Of a stretch of DNA of 64,000 nucleotides, positions 25,084 through 33,573 are shown in pieces. How positions within the stretch are numbered: the stretch's first letter is position 1; every line of letters starts with the position of its first letter. Below the pieces are notes generated by a model. It worked only from the letters and a program-made list of their open reading frames with translations. It was not told where the DNA came from and ran no database searches. Origin of the DNA: Fimenecus sp900545625 (GTDB lineage Bacteria; Bacillota; Clostridia; Oscillospirales; Acutalibacteraceae). The position numbers were made by a program, and so were the translations under genes. The stretch lies in assembly GCA_963931525.1 (NCBI GenBank), contig OZ007023.1, forward strand, positions 1,674,001-1,738,000, given 5' to 3'.

Positions 25084-25118
25084 AAATCCGACACCGTTAT
25101 TATAACGATGTCGGATTT
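25084..25118 (-). terminator. Terminator of the pyr-ruvX transcript, overlapping the spoIIG promoter
   Basis: A 10-bp stem (AAATCCGACA / TGTCGGATTT) with further inner pairing, followed on the minus strand by TTTTTTTGGGG, 27 bp after the ruvX stop. The -10 of the spoIIGA promoter lies in its loop region. Confidence 0.85.
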
Positions 25119-25131
25119 GATAATTTGTCAA
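25099..25131 (-). promoter_or_regulatory. spoIIG-type promoter with 21-bp spacer and Spo0A-like box
   Basis: Minus strand: perfect TTGACA (25126-25131) and perfect TATAAT (25099-25104) separated by 21 bp. In B. subtilis the spoIIG promoter has an equally abnormal 22-bp spacer and needs Spo0A~P. A TTTGTCAAA sequence covering the -35 (25124-25132, plus strand) resembles the 0A box TTTGTCRAA. The TSS would fall near 25092, inside the second arm of the terminator hairpin. Confidence 0.8.
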
Positions 25132-25144
25132 ATTGTGGGCGCAT

Positions 25145-25558
25145 TTATGATTTCGCGGTGCGCAAATAGTCTTCCAAAATCATAACGGCAGACACGGCAT
25201 CGATCACGGCCTTCCGCTTTTTGCCGCGCGTGTTCGTGACGTTGAGCGCGCGGTGCGCGGCTACGGTCGTCAAACGCTCGTCCTGAAAATCCACGGGAAG
25301 CGCACATAGCTCATGAAGCTGCTCGGCAAAGGCCCGGCAGCTTTGCGCACGAAAGCCCTCTGTGCCGTCCATGTTTTTCGGAAGGCCCACAACAATTTTC
25401 TGCGCACCGCGCTCTTTTGCAATATCGGCGATGCGTATAGCAAGCGCTTGCGGATCTGTCTCCTGCAATACTGTTACGGGCGAAGCAAGCAGCTCCATAG
25501 CATCACAAACGGCAAGCCCCGTGCGCACATCGCCGTAATCGACTGCCAAGATCACCAT
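25145..25558 (-). CDS. ruvX: YqgF/RuvX-family RNase H-like nuclease
   Basis: 137 residues from the ATG at 25558; the long upstream extension of the frame is not used. RNase H-like fold with MVILAVDYGDVRTGLAVCD, IVVGLPKNMDGTEG, FQDERLTTVAAHRAL and KAVIDAVSAVMILEDYL, giving the family aspartates and glutamate. YqgF is implicated in 16S rRNA 5' maturation and was proposed as a Holliday junction resolvase. Its start overlaps the pyrD stop by 7 bp (ATGGTGA), so it is coupled to the pyrimidine operon. Confidence 0.92.
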   Translation of the reverse strand: MVILAVDYGDVRTGLAVCDAMELLASPVTVLQETDPQALAIRIADIAKERGAQKIVVGLPKNMDGTEGFRAQSCRAFAEQLHELCALPVDFQDERLTTVAAHRALNVTNTRGKKRKAVIDAVSAVMILEDYLRTAKS

Positions 25559-26463
25559 GGCTGTACCGTCCCAACAATATCGGAAACGCTGTTTTCGCCT
25601 TTGGCGTCCAGATATTCTTCGATGCCCGCGATCACTTTGAGCGGAATATACGCATCCGTAAAGTTTGCGGCGCCGATCTGTACGGCACATGCGCCCGCCA
25701 GCAGCATCTCAACGGCATCCTGCCACTTGGTGATACCGCCCATGCCGACCACGGGGATCTTGACGCGGTTTGCCGCCTGCCAAACCATGCGAAGCGCCAC
25801 GGGGAACACCGCCGCGCCCGAAAGCCCGCCGGTATTGTTGCGTAAAATGGGTCTGCGGGAATTTATGTCGATCCGCATACCCGTCAGCGTATTGATCAAA
25901 GAGATCGCGTCCGCACCGCCTGCTTCCGCTGCGGCGGCGATTTCCGCAATATCCGTTACATTCGGTGTCAGCTTCATCATGATCGGCTTGTCGGAAACCG
26001 ATTTGCACAGCTTTGTGATGCTTTCGACCGCCTGCGGGCTCGTGCCGAACGAAACACCGCCCGCCTTGACGTTCGGGCAGGAAATGTTAACTTCAATGAT
26101 GTCTACCGCACTGTCCTGCAAGCGGCGGATCGTCTCCGCGTATTCGTCCTCCGTGCTGCCCGCTACATTCGCGATCACCACGACGTCTTGGGACGCGAGA
26201 TACGGCAGGTCGTCTTGCAGGAAGGCATCCACGCCGGGGTTTTGCAGCCCGACGGAATTGAGCATGCCCGCAGGCGTTTCTGCAATGCGCGGCGCGGGAT
26301 TGCCGAGCCGTTCATGCAGCGTTGTGCCTTTACAGGAAATGCCGCCGAGCCGTGATATATCATAAAGCCGCGCATATTCGCGGCCGAAACCGAATGTGCC
26401 GCTTGCCGTGATTACAGGATTTTTCAGCGTCACGCCCGCAAGATTTACGCGCATATCAGCCAT
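25552..26463 (-). CDS. pyrD: Dihydroorotate dehydrogenase, class 1B catalytic subunit
   Basis: 303 residues from the ATG at 26463. Oxidises dihydroorotate to orotate on FMN. Visible: ITASGTFGFGREYARLYDISRLGGISCKGTTLHERLGNPAPRIAETPAGMLNSVGLQN, the catalytic cysteine loop EVNISCPNVKAGG, MMKLTPNVTDI, INTLTGMRIDI and the FMN-phosphate site VPVVGMGGITKWQDAVEMLLAGACAVQIG. The class 1B enzyme needs PyrK, encoded just upstream with an 8-bp overlap. Complete and normal in length. Confidence 0.97.
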   Translation of the reverse strand: MADMRVNLAGVTLKNPVITASGTFGFGREYARLYDISRLGGISCKGTTLHERLGNPAPRIAETPAGMLNSVGLQNPGVDAFLQDDLPYLASQDVVVIANVAGSTEDEYAETIRRLQDSAVDIIEVNISCPNVKAGGVSFGTSPQAVESITKLCKSVSDKPIMMKLTPNVTDIAEIAAAAEAGGADAISLINTLTGMRIDINSRRPILRNNTGGLSGAAVFPVALRMVWQAANRVKIPVVGMGGITKWQDAVEMLLAGACAVQIGAANFTDAYIPLKVIAGIEEYLDAKGENSVSDIVGTVQPW

Positions 26464-27223
26464 TGAAATCGACCTCCCTCGCGTCAAACACAGGTCCGTT
26501 TTTACAGACGTGGCGCATATGCTCGCCGTCTGCGTCATGCGTTTTACAAGCGCACACAAGGCACGCGCCGACCCCGCAGCCCATACGCTGCTCCAGCGAG
26601 ACAAAGCATTGCACATTTTTCGTATTGCAAAGCTTTGCAACGTTTTTTAGCATCGGCATGGGACCGCACGCATATACGACCGCGTCGGGCAGTTCCTCCA
26701 GACGTTCTTGCAAAACGTCCGTAACAAAGCCCTTTCGCCCGTACGAGCCGTCATCTGTTGTGACGGCAACGCGGCGGCAGGCTGTTTCAAATTTGTCAAG
26801 CAAAATCACCTGTGCCTCGGAACGGAAGCCGAGGATTGCCTCGGCATTTTTGCCGTAATCCTGCGCAGCGCCGAGCATGGGCGGACAGCCGATGCCGCCG
26901 CCGACAAAGATCGCGGGTTTCTCCCGGTCGGGGAAAAAGCCGTTGCCCAAAGGGCCGAGAATATTGATGACGTCTCCCTCTTTTCGGGAGGCAAGCCACT
27001 CGGTGCCTTCCCCGCGTACTTCAAACACCAAGGTGAGCGTGCCGTTTTCTTTATCGATCTCGCAAATGGAGATCGGCCGGCGCAAAGGCTTTTCGCCGCA
27101 GCGGATATGCACGAACCGTCCGCACCAGCTTTCTTCTGCTAATTTCGGACAATCTACCATAAAAGCATAGGTCGTAGCGTTTAATTGCTCTTTTCGCTGG
27201 ATCGCAAAGTCAGCTTGCAGCAT
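26456..27223 (-). CDS. pyrK: Dihydroorotate dehydrogenase electron-transfer subunit
   Basis: 255 residues, ferredoxin-reductase fold. FAD-binding RRPISICEID, NAD-binding IFVGGGIGCPPMLG and YACGPMPMLKNVA, and a C-terminal [2Fe-2S] site with cysteines in QRMGCGVGACLVCACKT and HVCKNGPVFDAREV. It passes electrons from PyrD to NAD+. It begins 23 bp after carB with an AAAGGAG site and overlaps pyrD by 8 bp. Confidence 0.96.
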   Translation of the reverse strand: MLQADFAIQRKEQLNATTYAFMVDCPKLAEESWCGRFVHIRCGEKPLRRPISICEIDKENGTLTLVFEVRGEGTEWLASRKEGDVINILGPLGNGFFPDREKPAIFVGGGIGCPPMLGAAQDYGKNAEAILGFRSEAQVILLDKFETACRRVAVTTDDGSYGRKGFVTDVLQERLEELPDAVVYACGPMPMLKNVAKLCNTKNVQCFVSLEQRMGCGVGACLVCACKTHDADGEHMRHVCKNGPVFDAREVDFNG

Positions 27224-27246
27224 TTCGCAAAGCTCCTTTCCGGATA

Positions 27247-30246
27247 TTACAGACTTTCCACATACAGTTCTTGCGCTGCGCTGTTTTCAGCAAGACAGGC
27301 TGCGAGCGCCGCAGCTGTTTCCACAGATGGCAAAACAGGGATACGGCGCAGCAGCGCCGTGCGGCGGATGCGCACTTCATCGGCGTTTTTCGCCGCCGTC
27401 GGCTGTGCCGTCGAGACAAGATAAGACAGCCGATTTTGTAAGATCAGGGTCAGCGTGTTCGGCGAACCCTCATGGATCTTACGTACAGCATTCGCAGCTA
27501 CGTGATTGGCATTCAATAGTTTTGCCGTATTCGAAGTCGCATATACTTTGAAGCCCTGTTTTTGGAAGGCGGCGGCAAGCGATGCGCTTGCCGGTTTATC
27601 AGAATCTGCAACAGAGATCAGCACCCCGCCCGTGCGCTTGATCCGCATACCGGAGGCGATAAAGCCTTTTAAGAGCGCTTCGTCAAAGCGCCGACCGACG
27701 CCGATGACCTCGCCCGTGGACTGCATTTCGCCGCCGAGCTGCACATCCGTGCCTGTGAGCTGCTCGAAGCTGAACACCGGCACGCGGACAAACGATTTCT
27801 GCGGCTCTTTATAAAGCCCCGTACCGATACCGATATCCGAAAGCGTTTCGCCGAGCATCAGGCGCGTCGCGAATTCGATGATCGGCAGCGCCGTAGCCTT
27901 CGATAAAAACGGAATATTGCGTGTAGCAACAACGCTGGCGCTTGAAACATATACCGCGTTGTCATAGATAACGAACTGAATATTAAGCAAGCCCTTAAAG
28001 CCGAGCTCCCGCACGAGACGGCCCGTAAACTCGACGATTTCGTCCTTGACCGCATCGGAAAGCGTCACAGCGGGAAAAGCGGAAATCGAGTCGCCGGAAT
28101 GTACGCTCGCCTTTTCAATATGCTCACAAATACCGGGAATGAGAAATTCCGACCCGTCCGTGAGCACATCTACCTCAGCGCCTTTGCCGACGAGCACGCG
28201 ACGGTTATTGGTATGACGGATGTTGAGCTTATCCAGAATGTCAAAAAACGCAATTTTGTTTTTGAGCACTCGATGCGCTTCTGCATCTGCGCCGTATACT
28301 GTAATTCCCATGTCGCGCAGCAGCTCGGATTTGCGAACCGCCTCGCCGCCACCGAAAGCAAGGATCGCGCCGTCGGGTTTCTCCGTTTCGCAGACAGCCG
28401 CAACATCCTCCGCCGTGATCGGGTCAACATACAGCTTATCAGCCGCAGCAAAATCCGTTGTGTTCGCTGCGGGGTTGTTATTAAGCATGACGGTCTCAAA
28501 GCCGAAATCTTTCAGCGTGCGCAGCGCAAGGAACGCCGCATAGTCGCGGTCGGTGCCCAGCCCGATGGAGGTAGGGCCGGCGCCGACAACAAGGATCTTT
28601 TTCTTTTGCTGCGGATGCTCGCGCAGGAACATCGCCGCCTCGTTATCCTCATCCCATGCGGAATAAAAATAGGGCTTGCGCACATCGAATTCGGCGGCGC
28701 AGGTGTCCACGGTGTTAAACGAATGCTCGGCATGATACGGCAATTCTTCTTCCCCGCTGACTGCCGCGATCACAGTGTCGAGAAAGCCAAGGTGCTTGGC
28801 GCGCAAATAGTTTTCTTCCGAAAGCTCTGTACGAAGCGCCGCCTCGGCATCGGCGATATTTTGCAGTTTAGACAGGAAAAACAGGTCAATCCCCGTGATC
28901 TCATGCAGACGATACAGCGAAAAGCCGCGCTTGACCGCTTCATATACGGTGAAGATCCGCTCGTTATCCGGGCTGCAAAGCCGCGCTTCCAGCTCCTCGT
29001 CGGACAACATCCGCAGTTTCGGCAAGCCAATATGCTGCGTTTTCGGGTGGATGGAACGGATCGCTTTTAAAAGTGCAAGCTCAAAGCCCGTGCCGATCGC
29101 GAACGCTTCGCCGGTCGCTTTCATATTTGCGTCCAGACGGCGGTCGGCACTGTCCCCAAACTGTTCAAACGACCACTTCGGCACACGCACGGCACAGTAG
29201 TCAAGTGCAGGTTCATTGGCAGCGGTAGTCACACCCGTCAATTCATTGGGAATCTCATAAAGCCGCTCGCCGAGTGCCACATGCGCACAGACCGCCGCGA
29301 TCGGATAGCCCGTCGCTTTGGAGATCAGCGCCGTCGTGCGGTTGAGCTCGGGCTCGACACTCAAAACATAATAGGTGCCGTTCGTCGGATGCAGCGCAAA
29401 ACGCACCATACAAGCGCCGACGATCTGCAAATATCCGGCGATCTTCCGCGCGGCACGGCGCAGCATCATAAGTTCGGCATCCGTCAACGTCTGCGCGGGC
29501 AAGACGATCACACTGTCGCCTGAGTGTACGCCGACTGTATCCATGCTTTCTGTACTGCACACGCTGATCGCATTGCCGTCTGCATCGCGCACAACGGCGA
29601 GCTCGATTTCTTTATACGCGTCCACACACTTCTGCAAATGCACCTGCCCGACCAGCGACTGCGCGGCAAAATCTGAAAACGCCGAAGTAAGCTCATCCGA
29701 GTTCCGGCATACTGTGCTGCCGCCGTTTTCAGCTGAAAACGCAGCCTGTATGCGCACAGGATACCCTGCGTCCTCGGCAAACGCAATTGCTTCCGCCTCA
29801 CTGCCGGCGATTTCCGCAGGCAGATACGGTTCATCCGCACGCTGCAGCATGGATTGCAGCGCCTGCGCGTTATGGATGCTTTTGATGACTTCGGGCTGCG
29901 CGCCCAAAAGGACCGCGCCGTGCTCCTCTAAATATCCGTTTTGTGAAAGCTCTAAACAGATTTCAAGACCCGTTTTACCGCCCGCCGTCGAAAGGATCGC
30001 ATCGGGCTGTTCGATTTCAATGATCTTTTTTATGACCTCGCTGTTGAGCGGCTCCATGTAAACGGTATCCGCAACACCATGCTCCGTCATGACAGTCGCA
30101 GGGTTGGAATTCACCACAATGACCTGAATCCCTGCTTCTTTCAGCACGCGGCACATCTGTACGCCCGCATAGTCAAATTCGCTCGACTGCCCAACGACAA
30201 CAGGGCCCGCGCCGATCACGAGGATTTTTTTAAATTGCGATCTCAT
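27247..30246 (-). CDS. carB: CarB-like carbamoyl-phosphate synthase large subunit, both ATP sites degenerate
   Basis: 999 residues against about 1,060-1,075 for normal CarB. The overall order is kept: ATP-grasp half 1, oligomerisation region, ATP-grasp half 2, C-terminal MGS allosteric domain (about 870-999). By alignment from memory to E. coli CarB, half 1 has VLSVEPELNR (294-303) where VIEMNPRVSR is expected, losing metal ligands Glu299 and Asn301. Arg169 is Gln167 and the GGSGGG lid is ENGGS. Half 2 lacks about 55 residues around residue 685 (the ATP-grasp region with the RPSYVLGG motif). It has SSASVV (768-773) instead of IEVNPR. The reading frame is intact. Probably no normal activity; a regulatory role is inference. 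Confidence 0.88.
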   Translation of the reverse strand: MRSQFKKILVIGAGPVVVGQSSEFDYAGVQMCRVLKEAGIQVIVVNSNPATVMTEHGVADTVYMEPLNSEVIKKIIEIEQPDAILSTAGGKTGLEICLELSQNGYLEEHGAVLLGAQPEVIKSIHNAQALQSMLQRADEPYLPAEIAGSEAEAIAFAEDAGYPVRIQAAFSAENGGSTVCRNSDELTSAFSDFAAQSLVGQVHLQKCVDAYKEIELAVVRDADGNAISVCSTESMDTVGVHSGDSVIVLPAQTLTDAELMMLRRAARKIAGYLQIVGACMVRFALHPTNGTYYVLSVEPELNRTTALISKATGYPIAAVCAHVALGERLYEIPNELTGVTTAANEPALDYCAVRVPKWSFEQFGDSADRRLDANMKATGEAFAIGTGFELALLKAIRSIHPKTQHIGLPKLRMLSDEELEARLCSPDNERIFTVYEAVKRGFSLYRLHEITGIDLFFLSKLQNIADAEAALRTELSEENYLRAKHLGFLDTVIAAVSGEEELPYHAEHSFNTVDTCAAEFDVRKPYFYSAWDEDNEAAMFLREHPQQKKKILVVGAGPTSIGLGTDRDYAAFLALRTLKDFGFETVMLNNNPAANTTDFAAADKLYVDPITAEDVAAVCETEKPDGAILAFGGGEAVRKSELLRDMGITVYGADAEAHRVLKNKIAFFDILDKLNIRHTNNRRVLVGKGAEVDVLTDGSEFLIPGICEHIEKASVHSGDSISAFPAVTLSDAVKDEIVEFTGRLVRELGFKGLLNIQFVIYDNAVYVSSASVVATRNIPFLSKATALPIIEFATRLMLGETLSDIGIGTGLYKEPQKSFVRVPVFSFEQLTGTDVQLGGEMQSTGEVIGVGRRFDEALLKGFIASGMRIKRTGGVLISVADSDKPASASLAAAFQKQGFKVYATSNTAKLLNANHVAANAVRKIHEGSPNTLTLILQNRLSYLVSTAQPTAAKNADEVRIRRTALLRRIPVLPSVETAAALAACLAENSAAQELYVESL

Positions 30247-31325
30247 TTGCGCGCCTCCCCCATCATTTGTATAAAGCGGTCAAATACCCATGACGTGCTG
30301 CTGGCCGGATCTGCGCTTGGTGTAAATTGAACGCTGAAGCCCGGAAAAGCACGATAAAAGAGCCCCTCCACGGAACCGTCATTTACATTCATCAAAAAGA
30401 CCTCTGCGCAGTCGGGCGAAACGCTTTCACGCCGCACGGCGTAGCCGTGATTTTGCTCTGTGACCATTAAACGGTGTGTATTCGCACACAGCACGGGCTG
30501 GTTCGAGCCGCGGTGCCCCTGGTGCATTTTTTCGATCTGTGCGCCTGCTGCCAGCGCAAGCATTTGGTGTCCAAGTCCAACGGCAAAAATCGGGATGCCG
30601 AGCTTTGTCATTGCAGAGATCTCCCGCACAAAAGCCGGGTTATCGTCCGGGTCGGCCGGACCGTCCGAAAGAAAAATCCCGTCGGGACACAGCGCGCACA
30701 CCTGCTCGGCGGTGTAAGAAGCGGGCAAAATATCCAGAGAACAACCGCGTTCAATAAAACCCTCTAAGATCTCGCGGGGAAAACCGTAATCCATCACGCA
30801 TACGCGGTATTTTTCCGTTCCCGCTTTGATTGCCTGCGGCTCTCGTATCGTGATCGCCTCTACCGCGCCGGAAATGGTATAGGCGCGGATGTGTTCGAGC
30901 AACGCATCTTTGTCATCCAAACTGTCTGTGATCGCGCCTTTGACATAACCTTTGTCACGCAAAGCGCGCGTCAAACGGCGCATATCGATGCCGCAAAGCC
31001 CGACGATCCCACGCGAACGCAAGTATTCATCCAAAGTACGTTCGCCTTCGGCTGTCACATCGCACCATTCACGCACAATATACCCATTCGCCATAATATC
31101 CGAAGAGCGGTTTTGCGCAGAAACGCCGCGATTGCCGACTAACGGATAGGTCTGCGCTACAATCTGCCCATAATAAGTCGGATCGGACAAAAGCGATGTA
31201 TAGGACGCTGTACAGGTATTAAATACGACCTCGCCGACAGCAGTCCCCTGCTTTCCCATGGAAAGGCCTTCAAACAGTGTTCCGTCCTCGAGCAGCAGAT
31301 ACGCTTTCTGCGGAATTCGTCTCAT
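30243..31325 (-). CDS. carA: CarA-like carbamoyl-phosphate synthase small subunit, glutaminase triad lost
   Basis: 360 residues, normal length and fold. The N-terminal CPSase domain is well preserved (KAYLLLEDGTLFEGLSMGKQGTAVGEVVFNTCTASYTSLLSDPTYYGQIVAQTYPLVGNRGV). The class I amidotransferase domain keeps FLSDGPADPDD and GHRGSNQPV, but the nucleophile motif GICLGHQ is AVGLGHQ (Cys to Gly, codon GGA at 30576-30578). The HPE pair is TPS (His to Thr at 30321-30323, Glu to Ser at 30315-30317). All three triad residues are gone, so glutamine hydrolysis should be impossible. It overlaps carB by 4 bp (ATGA) and lies 3 bp after pyrF. Confidence 0.93.
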   Translation of the reverse strand: MRRIPQKAYLLLEDGTLFEGLSMGKQGTAVGEVVFNTCTASYTSLLSDPTYYGQIVAQTYPLVGNRGVSAQNRSSDIMANGYIVREWCDVTAEGERTLDEYLRSRGIVGLCGIDMRRLTRALRDKGYVKGAITDSLDDKDALLEHIRAYTISGAVEAITIREPQAIKAGTEKYRVCVMDYGFPREILEGFIERGCSLDILPASYTAEQVCALCPDGIFLSDGPADPDDNPAFVREISAMTKLGIPIFAVGLGHQMLALAAGAQIEKMHQGHRGSNQPVLCANTHRLMVTEQNHGYAVRRESVSPDCAEVFLMNVNDGSVEGLFYRAFPGFSVQFTPSADPASSTSWVFDRFIQMMGEARK

Positions 31326-31328
31326 AGC

Positions 31329-32261
31329 TCAGTCCCCTTTGCTTTCCGAGATGGCAGCGGCAATATCATCACGCATACGCAAGGCTTCCGCACGTGCGGC
31401 TTTGGCGTAATCCTGCTCATCACAGCCGTTTTTCTGATAGGCGCACATAATGCCGCGGGAAGAATTGATGATCGCGCCGTCGCCGTTTTTGTCAAACGCG
31501 GGCACGACATCTTTTGCCCCGCCGCCCTGTGCACCGTAACCGGGTACGAGGAAAAACGTATGCGGCAGCGCCCGGCGCAGTTCGGCAAGCTGCTGCGGAT
31601 AGGTAGCGCCTACGACCGCGCCGACGGCAGAATACCCATATGCGCCGCGTGTCGGCTCACCCCACGCTTCACACATATCCCCCATGACACGGTACACCGT
31701 TTTATCCCCAATACATTTGTCCTGCAATTCACCCGAAGAGGCGTTGGAGGTTTTGACAAGGACAAAAATGCCTTTATCCTGCGCGGCGCAGATATCGGTC
31801 AGGGGCTTAATGCCGTCTGTACCGAGATAGCCGTTGACCGTCAGCGCATCCGCGTCAAAAGCCGCGATCTGCTCACCATGCACAGTCGTCGTGCCAAGGT
31901 GAGCGGCGGCATAGGCCTGCATCGTTGCACCAATGTCGTTTCGCTTGCCGTCTGTAATGACAAACATACCTTTCTTTTTCGCATACGCGATCGTTTCATA
32001 CAGCGCACGCATACCCTGCCAGCCATACATTTCATAATACGCACACTGCGGCTTTACAGCAGGCACGATATCGCAAAGCGCGTCAATAAGACCCTTGTTA
32101 AACGTCAGCAAAGCGGCGGCAGCCGCCTCAAGCGGGTCGCTGTGCTTCGAGAATGCTTCGTCACATATAAAACTCGGCACATAGTCGAGTTTTGGGTCAA
32201 GCCCGGCTACCGTTGGATTTTGCATATCACGAATTCGCTTGATCAATTTGTCAAACCCCAT
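31329..32261 (-). CDS. pyrF: Orotidine 5'-phosphate decarboxylase, type 2
   Basis: 310 residues, the longer subfamily 2 form. It converts OMP to UMP. Visible: NPTVAGLDPKLDYVP at the substrate site, FNKGLIDALCDIVPAVKPQCAYYEMYG, the catalytic Lys/Asp cluster VITDGKRNDIGATMQAYAAAHLG, and VPGYGAQGGGAKDV near the phosphate site. It lies between pyrC and carA with gaps of 9 and 3 bp. Confidence 0.96.
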   Translation of the reverse strand: MGFDKLIKRIRDMQNPTVAGLDPKLDYVPSFICDEAFSKHSDPLEAAAAALLTFNKGLIDALCDIVPAVKPQCAYYEMYGWQGMRALYETIAYAKKKGMFVITDGKRNDIGATMQAYAAAHLGTTTVHGEQIAAFDADALTVNGYLGTDGIKPLTDICAAQDKGIFVLVKTSNASSGELQDKCIGDKTVYRVMGDMCEAWGEPTRGAYGYSAVGAVVGATYPQQLAELRRALPHTFFLVPGYGAQGGGAKDVVPAFDKNGDGAIINSSRGIMCAYQKNGCDEQDYAKAARAEALRMRDDIAAAISESKGD

Positions 32262-32270
32262 GATGTCCTC

Positions 32271-33554
32271 CTAAAACAGTTCATTATATACGATCCTGCC
32301 ATCCAAAACCGTCATCTTTACTTTGGATTGCAGGGAACAGCCTTTGAACACACAGTTTCTTGATTTACCGTGCAGACGATGGATGTCTACCGTCCACCGT
32401 TCGTTTTCATCGATCAAAATCAGGTCGGCGCGTTCGCCTATACGCAACGTCCCGCCACCGAACCCCAATATTTCCGCCGGGCGGCAGGACATCTTTTGGA
32501 TCAGTTCGGAAAGAGACAGTTTTCCCGTTGCGACCAACGCCGTATAGCTTGCCGAAAAGGAAGTCTCCATCCCGATCACACCGTTTGGCGCTTTCAAAAA
32601 GTCCTGTTTTTCCGTCGGCGTGTGCGGCGCATGGTCGGTCGCGATCACGTCGATCGTACCGTTTAAAAGCGCCTGCTCGATCGCCTCACGATCCTGCGCG
32701 CTTCGCAAAGGCGGGTTCATGCGGTAATCCGCATCGCGCGTTTCCAATTTGTCCTCGTCAAAAATAAAATAATGCGGGCACGTCTCCGCCGTAATGGACA
32801 GCCCCTTCGCTTTGGCATCCGCTATAAGCGCGGCGCTGCCCGAAGTACTCACATGACATATGTGCAGATGCGCGCCTTTCGGTGCATTCATCAAAAGTGC
32901 GATCTCCCGTGCAGTTCCTGCGTCCTCGGCGGCGTTCGGGACACCGCCCACATCAAATCGAGCGCTCCATTTTCCCTCGTTGATGAGACCGCCCGCCGAG
33001 AGAGAACGGTCTTCCGTATGCGCAAATATCGGGCGGTGCAGCCGCGCACTCTCCTGCATGGCACGCGCCATAAGTGCGGCAGTCGCAACAGGTACGCCGT
33101 CGTCGGAAAATGCACAGGCACCGCTTTGCATGAGCGCTTCCATATCGGTCAATTCCTCGCCGCAAAGGCCCTTTGTGATTGCAGCCACAGGCAAAACGCG
33201 CGCATCAGCCTGCCTTGCCTGCTCCAAAACATATTGCACAGTCTCAGGCGTATCACAGGCGGGACGTGTGTTCGGCATGGCGCAAAGCGTTGTCACGCCG
33301 CCCGCCGCAGCTGCCTTACAACCGCTTAAAATGTCTTCCTTTTCCGTAAAGCCGGGATCACGCAAATGCACATGTAAATCAACAAGCCCCGGGGCCAAAA
33401 TCAGCCCCGAAGCATGGATGACAGTTGCAGAATCCGCACAAAGGCCTTGCCCGATCTGCACAATTCGGTTGTCCCGGCACAGCACGTCACAGACGGCATC
33501 CAGGTTTTGGGAGGGGTCAACGACCCGTGCGTTTTGAAACAATAGCTGCGCCAT
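32271..33554 (-). CDS. pyrC: Dihydroorotase, type I
   Basis: 427 residues, amidohydrolase fold. Cyclises carbamoyl-aspartate to dihydroorotate. Metal-binding LVDLHVHLRDPGFTEKEDI, AMPNTRPACDTPE, the bridging-ligand region around FAHTEDRSL, HICHVSTSGSA and the general base motif VIATDHAPHTPTEKQ are all present, so the enzyme looks active. It starts 19 bp after the PBP1A stop with an AGAGGAGAG site and no terminator between them. Confidence 0.97.
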   Translation of the reverse strand: MAQLLFQNARVVDPSQNLDAVCDVLCRDNRIVQIGQGLCADSATVIHASGLILAPGLVDLHVHLRDPGFTEKEDILSGCKAAAAGGVTTLCAMPNTRPACDTPETVQYVLEQARQADARVLPVAAITKGLCGEELTDMEALMQSGACAFSDDGVPVATAALMARAMQESARLHRPIFAHTEDRSLSAGGLINEGKWSARFDVGGVPNAAEDAGTAREIALLMNAPKGAHLHICHVSTSGSAALIADAKAKGLSITAETCPHYFIFDEDKLETRDADYRMNPPLRSAQDREAIEQALLNGTIDVIATDHAPHTPTEKQDFLKAPNGVIGMETSFSASYTALVATGKLSLSELIQKMSCRPAEILGFGGGTLRIGERADLILIDENERWTVDIHRLHGKSRNCVFKGCSLQSKVKMTVLDGRIVYNELF

Positions 33555-33573
33555 AATCTCTCCTCTGCTCTAT

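Noticed and set aside
33555..33573. PyrR attenuator upstream of the pyr genes
   Set aside because: Only 19 bp separate PBP1A and pyrC, and no anti-terminator/terminator pair is visible.
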